Translations under genes and position numbers: made by a program | Assembly (NCBI GenBank): GCA_947493955.1 | Contig: CANLSQ010000001.1 | Span: 1,240,001 to 1,304,000, forward strand | Source of the DNA: an uncultured Sphingomonadaceae bacterium | GTDB lineage: Bacteria; Pseudomonadota; Alphaproteobacteria; Sphingomonadales; Sphingomonadaceae | Reading direction: 5' to 3' | DNA length: 64,000 nt | The notes under the pieces: model-generated | What the model saw: only the letters and a program-made list of their open reading frames with translations | What the model was told of the DNA's origin: nothing | Database searches by the model: none | Part shown: in pieces, positions 54,102-61,857 of the stretch | Position numbering within the stretch: the first letter of the stretch is position 1 | Layout of the letters: each line of letters begins with the position of its first letter

Positions 54102-57100
54102 TCAGAAGCGCACAGACATATTTACGACTGCACGGTCATCGCGGAAGACTTGCTGCCCCATCCGGGTTTCAATAGCCGCACCAAAGCTCAATGGACCATT
54201 GGTCAGGTTAAATCCGCCTTTCATCTCGCCATAAGATGCATCTTGCAAACCAATGGGCAATGCAAACGGCAGGTTTTCTGCATCCAGGAAACGCACACTA
54301 AAGTTCGTGTCATTTCCGGAAATCCGGTTGACATAGTCCAGCTTCATCTCAGGCTGGAATGACCAACCCGAGGCAAAACCCATTTTGGTGCTGCCGGATA
54401 TTTTCAATCCGACTTTGGCTTCCAGACCAGAACGACTAATCTCATCCACAGCCATAGCGAGACTACCAGCGCTATCACGGAACCCACTAACATCGTAGGA
54501 TGAAAAGCCGATGCTGGCACGTGGTGTCAGTAGCAAACCATCTACATCGATGTTGTAGCCAGCTTCAACCTCACTCGCGAATGTCAAGGAACTGGTATCC
54601 AGACTGCTGAGAGCGACTGCACCGGTTATCCTGCTGTCCGAGTCAATCCGGGAATGTGACATCGACGCTTGCCCGCCGATATAGAAATTACCGCCGAGAC
54701 GATAATTACCGTAGACAGACGCTTGGTTGGTCTCAACATTCGCCAGACTTCCGCTGACTTGTTGAGCACCGTCAGCATAACCAAAGGCAGTGCCGAGAGT
54801 GGCGCGATCATTCAAGCCAAATTCCAGGCCCATGGCAATATGCCAGCTTCCTTGTTTGTCTTGCGCACCATTACCACCAAATGCCAATGCAGACTGATCA
54901 TATCCAGCCGACATAAATCCACTCATGTTCTCAGGTAGTTGCACCGCATTCCAGTTGGACGACTGGTAGTTTCCGGCAAAGCTTAGCTGTGAAGCTGAGC
55001 TATTGGTGAGTTCGCGACTGCTCAGGACTCCCGGAGCACCGATGATCCTGATCTTGCCTTTCACACCTTCTTTGGCACCAAGCAACGACAGACGATCGGA
55101 TACCAGATTACGCATGGCGGCGCCTTGTTGCTGATCGAGTGTCGTCGTCCGCCCGGCTTGAGATGCCGAGAGATTTTGGAAGGTCGCACTTAACTGACTG
55201 GCTTCCATAACATCAATCAAACCGAAGACGTCGGACAGATCGTTGTAAGAGCTGCTTCGAGCGCCGTCTAGCGCACTGGCAAATGCCAATGAAAATGGGT
55301 TGATAATGCCATTTCCGCTGAAGAAATCAGAGAAACGGATAGCCCGCATTCTCGCGGTTACGTTATTGGGACCATAAATCAGCTCTGGATAAAGTACACC
55401 AATCCTTCCAACAACGTCGTCAAAGGTGTTTTCCACACCACCTTCGGCTGTGACAATTTCAAAGGTTTGACCAAACCTCGCACTGTTGCGGCCGAAGGCA
55501 TTGACTACCGCGGCGGTACCTCCCAAGGAAATGATACCAAGATTGTCGGCATCACCAAGTACAGCCAGCTTGTCATTGCCGGTCCGGCTAACGTCAAAAA
55601 TTGACAACGTGCCGGAAGCAAGGATGACATCCCCCGCGATTGTTAAGGTGCCGGTATCACCAAAGTCGCGGCCTGGCGCTATCGAGCCATTTACAGAGGT
55701 CAGGAACGTGGGATCGAAAAGGCCATTCCCGGTTAGCAGCCCAACACCAAGAAAAGCCTCACCCGTGGTAAGAGTACCGCGAAGATCAAGCCAACCGCCA
55801 GTCTGCGTATAATCTCCCCAGACTTTCAGGTTACCTCGCCTGCGAATATCAAGCCGAGCCGCGCCCTGGATATTTAGACGATCAATTGTTACGTCATCAC
55901 GTAGCCTTGTTGCGCCGTTGGCTGCCAATGTAACTTCGTAATAGCGTGCTCGAACACCAGCTGATGGATCAGCGACTACGTTGTTCGGGACGAAGTTCCG
56001 GCTCCCCGGGCCACCTTCAATAAAGACGCTATTCGGAGTGCCTTCATCAAACTCGACGCTTAAGGTTGAAAGGTCGAGACAGTCATCAAGGAAACAAACA
56101 TTCCCAAATTTCGGTGTGTCGCCGGTGACGCCCTGAGCTTCAAAACCCGGCAGAGCATTTACGAGGTCTCCATCGACGCTGATGGCATAGTTCGGATCCA
56201 TATCCTGAACCCAATGACGTGGGTTCATCCAGTTGCGCGTGCCGGCACGACTGGAAGCATAGACATAACTGTTGTTTGCAACAATCTGATCCCAGAACAG
56301 ATAAAGTGGCTGATAGAAACTTTGCGTGCCATAGGATGAGAATGGTTGGAATGTCAGTTCCGGATTGGGGTCATCCTCGCTTCCGAAAAACCTCGAACCA
56401 CCAGACAACACGGATGTAATGACCGGTTTGTCGAAAAGCTCGTCAGCAACCAATGCGCTCCCAGAATCCCCGCCTGCTGTTGTTCCTTCGCGCGGCAAGG
56501 CAGCTCCGTCATACAGATCAAAATCGAACAAGCCATTTTCCGGATCAAAAACCGCTTCTCCCGCCGGACTATCAAAATCCGTATTATAAAGGGTCTGCGG
56601 CAATGCCGGATCACCAGGTCCAAAGAGAAAATTATTCCTATCGTCCAGCGAGCTGGCGGATGAGATCATGTTTTCTGCAATACGACGGCGAAAATCAATG
56701 CCGAGATTGGAGCCATCGGGCCCCAGTCCTCTCGCTCCATATCCGTTTATTACGCCGTGCGTTTCTTCTCTCAATGGCGAAAACAAAAGTGTCCAGGTTG
56801 GGACACCGTCAGCATGTGTATCAAGCGTTGCGAGCGCGACATCTGCCTCTAAAAATCCGGTGGGTATGGAGCGTTCGTCATACCAGACCTGCTCAACATT
56901 GTAGATGTTGAAATCCACGTCCGTCTGATTTGCGGTACCGCCATCAAGTCCAACCCAACGACGAACGGCAGGAAGATTATCAGCGCTAAAGCCAAAGGCA
57001 ATTGCCGTTCCACCTGAGGCAAAGCCATAGCTATCCGCAGCTTGGTCGTTCACGCAGTGGGCCGCAAATATGACCGTGCGAGGGTTAATCAAACTGCCGG

Positions 57101-57389
57101 TGCACAAACCTAAGCCAGTTGTATTTTGATCAGGCCGCACCGTCATCTGTCCCACGCCCGTCACATCAACAATATTATCGAAAACACCTACCGGGGGCGG
57201 GTCGTCCAATGTGAGATCATCCCGAATGACAATACTGGGAGCATTTTCAACCATTACGGGGCGGGATTGGGCGGAAGTGTCCGCGATACTTGGTCCCGTC
57301 TGCGCTTGAGCCGGCACAGCCAATCCGGCAAGACACGCTGTTGAAGATGCGGTTATAAATAAAGAACGGCTAAAGACAGAAAACGACAT
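54102..57389 (-). CDS. Trypsin-like serine protease autotransporter
   Basis: 1095 aa with signal peptide (cleavage after PAQAQ at about residue 30). An S1 protease domain spans about 70-380 with the triad His111 (TVIFAAHCVND), Asp183 (EADVALATLD) and Ser309 (TAGGDSGSALV). A passenger stalk of beta-helix type (about 400-740) has TLTIAGDVILASGTLSIFDV. The C-terminal autotransporter barrel is about 820-1095, ending with the aromatic residue in NMSVRF, the usual BAM signal. A GGGAGAG ribosome site precedes ATG. Substrate unknown; an outer-surface or secreted protease is expected. Confidence 0.87.
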   Translation of the reverse strand: MSFSVFSRSLFITASSTACLAGLAVPAQAQTGPSIADTSAQSRPVMVENAPSIVIRDDLTLDDPPPVGVFDNIVDVTGVGQMTVRPDQNTTGLGLCTGSLINPRTVIFAAHCVNDQAADSYGFASGGTAIAFGFSADNLPAVRRWVGLDGGTANQTDVDFNIYNVEQVWYDERSIPTGFLEADVALATLDTHADGVPTWTLLFSPLREETHGVINGYGARGLGPDGSNLGIDFRRRIAENMISSASSLDDRNNFLFGPGDPALPQTLYNTDFDSPAGEAVFDPENGLFDFDLYDGAALPREGTTAGGDSGSALVADELFDKPVITSVLSGGSRFFGSEDDPNPELTFQPFSSYGTQSFYQPLYLFWDQIVANNSYVYASSRAGTRNWMNPRHWVQDMDPNYAISVDGDLVNALPGFEAQGVTGDTPKFGNVCFLDDCLDLSTLSVEFDEGTPNSVFIEGGPGSRNFVPNNVVADPSAGVRARYYEVTLAANGATRLRDDVTIDRLNIQGAARLDIRRRGNLKVWGDYTQTGGWLDLRGTLTTGEAFLGVGLLTGNGLFDPTFLTSVNGSIAPGRDFGDTGTLTIAGDVILASGTLSIFDVSRTGNDKLAVLGDADNLGIISLGGTAAVVNAFGRNSARFGQTFEIVTAEGGVENTFDDVVGRIGVLYPELIYGPNNVTARMRAIRFSDFFSGNGIINPFSLAFASALDGARSSSYNDLSDVFGLIDVMEASQLSATFQNLSASQAGRTTTLDQQQGAAMRNLVSDRLSLLGAKEGVKGKIRIIGAPGVLSSRELTNSSASQLSFAGNYQSSNWNAVQLPENMSGFMSAGYDQSALAFGGNGAQDKQGSWHIAMGLEFGLNDRATLGTAFGYADGAQQVSGSLANVETNQASVYGNYRLGGNFYIGGQASMSHSRIDSDSRITGAVALSSLDTSSLTFASEVEAGYNIDVDGLLLTPRASIGFSSYDVSGFRDSAGSLAMAVDEISRSGLEAKVGLKISGSTKMGFASGWSFQPEMKLDYVNRISGNDTNFSVRFLDAENLPFALPIGLQDASYGEMKGGFNLTNGPLSFGAAIETRMGQQVFRDDRAVVNMSVRF

Positions 57390-57480
57390 TCAAGCTCTCC
57401 CTAAGAGTTGGTTGAACTAATCGAAACTACTGTTTTAGGAACCCCTACGACTCGCTAAGACAGTACGAATATCACATTTT

Positions 57481-57508
57481 ATTGTAAAATTGAATTGCCG
57501 CGATGCAA
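57481..57508 (-). promoter_or_regulatory. Candidate promoter of the autotransporter gene
   Basis: Minus-strand TTGCAT (57508-57503) and TACAAT (57486-57481) with 16-bp spacing, about 90 bp before the start. Plausible but not unique in this AT-rich stretch. Confidence 0.4.
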
Positions 57509-57577
57509 TAAAGTTGCGCAGCGTTATGCTGCAGTAACCAGCTGCAGTAATATTGCACTGTAGTTTGGGATTACCGC

Positions 57578-58510
57578 CTAAACGGCAACAGGCGCAGAAA
57601 TATGAGGTTGCGGGCTATAGTCCAGAACATCAAAGTCAGTAATCCGATAGTCGAAAACAGATTCCGGTTTCCGCAATATTTTGAATTTGGGGGAGCCAGT
57701 AGGCTCGCGCGATAATTGTTCTTCGACAAGCTCTGAATGGTTTAAGTAAAGATGCACGTCGCCGCCATTCCAAACCAGTTGCCCTGGTTCAAGATCACAC
57801 TGCTGAGCGATCATGCGGATCAACAATGCCGCCGAAAATACATTGAAAGCAAAACCCAGCCCGAGGTCGCAACTGCGCTGATAGAGTATCGCCGATAGCT
57901 TGTCACCTGATACATAGAACTGATATGTTTTATGACAGGGTGGCAAAGCCATCTGATCCAATTCAGCGACGTTCCAACCCGTAAATATATGGCGACGAGA
58001 ACCGGGATTGTTTTTCAGCCCGTCAACGAGCAATTTTATCTGGTTGATACCTTTCTCTTCAAGACGATAGAGCCCCTCACCGGCCGGCGTGTAGCGCGGC
58101 CAATCAACCCATTGTTTGCCGTAGACCGGGCCCAAGTCACCCCATTGCTTAGCAAACGCATCATCTTCGATGATCCGCTGTTCAAATGCATCTCGGTCGA
58201 TTTCTTCACCGGTTTCTCTCCGGTACTTGTCCAGCGGCCAGTCGGTCCAGATATGAACTTTTTGTTCTACCAGCGAACGGATGTTCGTATCCCCGGTCAG
58301 GAACCAGAGCATTTCTCTAGCTGCGGTTTTCCAGAACACCCGCTTGGTAGTCAGCAGCGGAATCGCATCGTCAGCCAGATCAAAACGCATTGTCGCACCA
58401 AAAATTGCCTTTGTTCCCACACCGGTACGGTCCACTCGTTCATCACCCTGCGTCCAGATATGCCGCATCAGATCGAGATATTGCTGTTCATAATGCTCAC
58501 TGGGAATCAC
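57578..58510 (-). CDS. thyA: Thymidylate synthase
   Basis: 310-aa ThyA making dTMP from dUMP with methylene-THF. Start is GTG. Catalytic Cys192 is in ALPPCHKTYQFYV; dUMP-binding parts are RTGVGTKAIFGATMRFDL, YQRSCDLGLGFAFNV and GDVHLYLNH. Compared with the 264-aa E. coli enzyme it has an insert around residues 95-125 (RRETGEEIDRDAFEQRIIED), as found in some longer ThyA forms. Confidence 0.95.
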   Translation of the reverse strand: MIPSEHYEQQYLDLMRHIWTQGDERVDRTGVGTKAIFGATMRFDLADDAIPLLTTKRVFWKTAAREMLWFLTGDTNIRSLVEQKVHIWTDWPLDKYRRETGEEIDRDAFEQRIIEDDAFAKQWGDLGPVYGKQWVDWPRYTPAGEGLYRLEEKGINQIKLLVDGLKNNPGSRRHIFTGWNVAELDQMALPPCHKTYQFYVSGDKLSAILYQRSCDLGLGFAFNVFSAALLIRMIAQQCDLEPGQLVWNGGDVHLYLNHSELVEEQLSREPTGSPKFKILRKPESVFDYRITDFDVLDYSPQPHISAPVAV

Positions 58511-58657
58511 ACGCTTGCTCCATGTCAGTAGCGATCGATGCTATACAGCTCCACGGTTATCCTCAACCGGACAAATCATAATAAATTGGAACACTTCCAT
58601 GACCATAGGCTTCAATCAGCATGCCGCCCATCGCTCAACTCATAGTCTAAAAGATCG

Positions 58658-59239
58658 TTATGGCTGCTGCATCGCCCAGGCTTTAAAATCACCAATGATC
58701 ATTTTTTTTGGTGACTCAAGACAGCTAAACACGCCGTTTAAAATGGCAGCGAGAAACTGACGCAAATCAATCAACGCATAAGGAGAACGATGGGCGTCCA
58801 AACCTTCACTGGACAAGATTTGCATCATATCCTGATGGGACAGCAGTTTAACGATTTGGCTCCAATCCGCTTCTTCTTTTAAGGACATAAGGTTAGACAA
58901 TTCAACAATCAGGAAACATTTAAAGTCCCGGCTATCCTCTTCCTGAGCACCCAGCCCAACACTGGCAATTGCCGACAAGAAAACGTCTTCAAATTTCACA
59001 ATTTCGTTTACACTTCGATCTGGTGTGGATCCGATTTCCAGGCAATCCAATGCCAAACCAATCAAGAAAAGCTCACGCCATGAATAGGCAACGCCCTTGC
59101 CTTTTCCGGTATTAGCACCTGCAGGAAACCCAAGTCGTTGAAAATGCTGCAATCGCCCACGAAAGGCCACTTTTTTAGCGCTGGCAACATTATGTTTGGT
59201 GGATAAGATATCCAGTATCTCAGCATAGGTAAATTCCAC
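58658..59239 (-). CDS. Small MerR/HTH-like protein, putative regulator
   Basis: 193-aa soluble protein. The N-terminal ~80 residues (FTYAEILDILSTKHN, RGRLQHFQRLGFPAGANTGK, then YSWRELFLIGLALDCLEIG) look like a MerR-type winged helix with a basic wing. The C-terminal half is helical and acidic. GTG at 59239 is taken as start because AAGGGGGA lies six bases before it; a TTG at 59257 lacks such a site. A 20-bp palindrome lies upstream and could be its own operator. DNA binding is inferred from this and from the HTH-like pattern. Confidence 0.55.
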   Translation of the reverse strand: MEFTYAEILDILSTKHNVASAKKVAFRGRLQHFQRLGFPAGANTGKGKGVAYSWRELFLIGLALDCLEIGSTPDRSVNEIVKFEDVFLSAIASVGLGAQEEDSRDFKCFLIVELSNLMSLKEEADWSQIVKLLSHQDMMQILSSEGLDAHRSPYALIDLRQFLAAILNGVFSCLESPKKMIIGDFKAWAMQQP

Positions 59240-59275
59240 TATTTCCCCCTTGAACAACAGCTGCGGATCTATCTT

Positions 59276-59295
59276 ACAATGATGAACATCATTGT
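59276..59295. promoter_or_regulatory. Palindromic operator upstream of the HTH-like gene
   Basis: ACAATGATGAACATCATTGT consists of 9-bp perfect arms around AA, centred about 46 bp before the GTG start at 59239. On the minus strand TAAGAT follows at once and could be the -10 box, which would put the palindrome between -35 and -10 as in MerR-type promoters. Confidence 0.55.
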
Positions 59296-59696
59296 TCTTG
59301 TTTTAACCTTGTAATCGCAATGCTGAATTGGAGTTCCGGTGGCAAGAAGCATCACAACCAAAATGGTTCAATCCAATATCAGGCGCAACCCGCTTTGAAA
59401 TCAGGTAGGATAGAATTGGGGACAAAATATTCGCATCTGGTCGCTTAAAAGCAATATCTCCCAAAAATAGAATGTGATTTGCCGGACTTAAGAGTGAATC
59501 TCTTCATTCTTTGCTCCCTCTGAACAAAAATGATCATTCGCAGAACCACTGCGCGAGCCGAGGGTAAACTCGACTCTGTACTCAAAAAACATAATTTTTT
59601 GGCCGATTTCCAAAGGTTGACCAACAAAGATACAACCCGATACAATACCAATGACGCGTTAACCTTATTTTGATTATCGCCTCTTATTGCGACTAT
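59296..59696. other. 400-bp intergenic region
   Basis: Divergent upstream region between the HTH-like gene and the GGDEF-EAL gene. A 68-codon minus-strand frame (59445-59651) has no ribosome site or recognisable features and is not called. No promoter pair close to consensus was identified for the plus strand. Confidence 0.5.
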
Positions 59697-61853
59697 ATGA
59701 CCACGCGCGTTCTAATCGTCGATGACCGGCCTACAAATCTCAGGATTTATGCCCAGTTTGTGACCATGATGGGGGAAGAATATTCCTCCGTCACATTTGC
59801 TGATCCATTGGAAGCGCTTGAGTGGCTGAATAGCAACAACGCAGAACTGTTGGTTGTTGACTACAGAATGCCTCAGATGAACGGCGCAGAGTTCATCAAA
59901 AAAGTCCGCAAAATGTCTAAATGTGGTGATGTGCCAGCAATCGTGATAACCGCTCATCAGGACCGCGAATGCCGACTTTCCGCGCTGGATGCCGGTGCCA
60001 CTGATTTTCTGCAGAGCCCGGTATCGCATGTGGAATTTTGCCGGCGCGCGACATCGCTTCTGACAAAAAGCCAAAAAAGCGACAATCTGAGAAAACGGGC
60101 GTCCGAGATCGAAAGGAAACATGCCGCACTTTCCGATATGCCGGATAGTAACGCGCCAGCAAACAAAAGCATGCTGGAACAGATCATCGATACAATACCC
60201 ATCATGATCAATGCCACCGATCGGGCCGGTCGCTGCTTGTTCACTAATGCCTATCAATCGGCACTTTTTGACAAAACGCCGGATGAGATGGTCGGCCGAG
60301 ATTTTGGCGAAATACTGGGCCCTGGCCTAGCAACAAATTCAAATCGCAGAAACGAGATAGTGCTGAAGTCGGAACAACCGATCCCACATTATGAGGAAAA
60401 ATTCTCCAGCGATGGCGTTGAGCTTATTTTTCACTGCAACAAGTCTCCGCTGCTGAATCATAAGGGCGAGACAATCGGTGTATTGACTACTGCGGTCGAC
60501 ATCACGGCTCGCAAGTTTGCCGAAGAACATCGCACGCATCTGGCCTTGCACGACATGCTGACCGGATTACCCAATCGTGCGCTGCTGGCGGAAAAAGTGC
60601 GCAAAACAATCGACACCTGTCAAAAAACCGGTCAGGAATCTGCTCTACTGCTGCTGGATCTCGACCGGTTCAAAGTCATCAATGATACACGCGGCCACCA
60701 CAGCGGTGATACATTGCTGCGGGAAGTTGCAGAACGGTTGCTCGATATTATCGGACCGGACGATTTCGCGGCACGTATTGGCGGTGATGAATTCGCCATT
60801 ATTCTTGGCAAAGTCAGCGGACCTGATGCGATCAACTCACGCTGCACAAAAATATTGAAAGCAATTAATGAACCATATTCCATAAGCGGAATCGAGCAGG
60901 TCATCGGAGCCAGTATCGGCGTTAGCTTGATTCCGAATGATGGCGACGAATATGAAGAATTGCTGAGGCTCGCTGACCTCGCGATGTACGATGCGAAAGC
61001 GAATGGCCGCAACTGTCATCGTTTCTTCTCCGAGGGCATGAACCAGATTGCCCAGGCAGATGCATCGCTTGAGATTGAATTGCGTGATGCCTTAAGTCAG
61101 GATCAGTTCGCACTTGAATATCAACCAATAGTCGATGCCAAAACATTAGAATATGTAGGTTTGGAAGCACTACTCCGCTGGGATCATCCAACGCGTGGAC
61201 GCCTGCTGCCGGTGCAGTTTATTCGCGTTGCAGACGATACGGGAATAATGGACTCCGTTGGCAAATGGGTAATAGCCGAAGTATGCAGCCAAATAAGGCG
61301 ATCAGCAGATGAAGGTGTTGATCTTCCGCGTGTTGCTATCAATGTATCCCCGCGTCAGTTTCAGAATCAGAAAATCTGCGAAGAAGTGTTGAAGAACATC
61401 GAGTTGAACCAGATTGATCCTTCGAAGATTGTGATTGAGATTACCGAAGAATTGCTGCTGAATAACAATGATCATGTCAGCGATTCTTTAATCAGATTGC
61501 GCGAGGTTGGGGTCGGAATTTCGATAGATGACTTTGGAACCGGCTATTCCTCGCTACAATATCTAAGAGATTTGCCAGCCAATTGTTTGAAGATTGACCG
61601 TACTTTCATATCGCGGATTGAACATTCTGCTGCAGACCGTGCGATTATAGGTACAATTTCCCATCTCGCTCATGCGTTGGATATGCGGGTTATTGCTGAA
61701 GGCGTCGAAAATGATGCCCAGCTTGAACTGCTCCAAGCGTCAGGATGTGACGAGATTCAAGGCTTCAAAATAGCACGACCACAGCGTGCGTCAGACTTGT
61801 CGAAGTTGTTCGGACTACAACAGAAACATGTTGCCGGTTCGGCGGAGGGATAG
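59697..61853 (+). CDS. Response regulator with PAS, GGDEF and EAL domains
   Basis: 718 aa if started at ATG 59697 (MTTRVLIVDDRPTNLRIYAQ); a TTG nine codons upstream is the alternative. A receiver domain (1-125) has phospho-acceptor Asp55 in LLVVDYRMPQM. A PAS domain (about 160-280) contains FTNAYQSALFDKTPDEMVGR. The diguanylate cyclase domain has an intact GGDEF at 362-366 (RIGGDEFAI), and the phosphodiesterase domain has EAL at 490-492 (GLEALLRWDHP) and DDFGTGYSSL. Both catalytic signatures look active, so it could make and degrade c-di-GMP. The hybrid kinase gene begins 4 bp after the stop, making it the probable partner. Confidence 0.9.
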   Translation: MTTRVLIVDDRPTNLRIYAQFVTMMGEEYSSVTFADPLEALEWLNSNNAELLVVDYRMPQMNGAEFIKKVRKMSKCGDVPAIVITAHQDRECRLSALDAGATDFLQSPVSHVEFCRRATSLLTKSQKSDNLRKRASEIERKHAALSDMPDSNAPANKSMLEQIIDTIPIMINATDRAGRCLFTNAYQSALFDKTPDEMVGRDFGEILGPGLATNSNRRNEIVLKSEQPIPHYEEKFSSDGVELIFHCNKSPLLNHKGETIGVLTTAVDITARKFAEEHRTHLALHDMLTGLPNRALLAEKVRKTIDTCQKTGQESALLLLDLDRFKVINDTRGHHSGDTLLREVAERLLDIIGPDDFAARIGGDEFAIILGKVSGPDAINSRCTKILKAINEPYSISGIEQVIGASIGVSLIPNDGDEYEELLRLADLAMYDAKANGRNCHRFFSEGMNQIAQADASLEIELRDALSQDQFALEYQPIVDAKTLEYVGLEALLRWDHPTRGRLLPVQFIRVADDTGIMDSVGKWVIAEVCSQIRRSADEGVDLPRVAINVSPRQFQNQKICEEVLKNIELNQIDPSKIVIEITEELLLNNNDHVSDSLIRLREVGVGISIDDFGTGYSSLQYLRDLPANCLKIDRTFISRIEHSAADRAIIGTISHLAHALDMRVIAEGVENDAQLELLQASGCDEIQGFKIARPQRASDLSKLFGLQQKHVAGSAEG

Positions 61854-61857
61854 CGGC

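Noticed and set aside
59445-59651. 68-codon minus-strand frame in the 59.3-59.7 kb gap
   Set aside because: No ribosome site or recognisable feature; composition is like non-coding AT-rich DNA.
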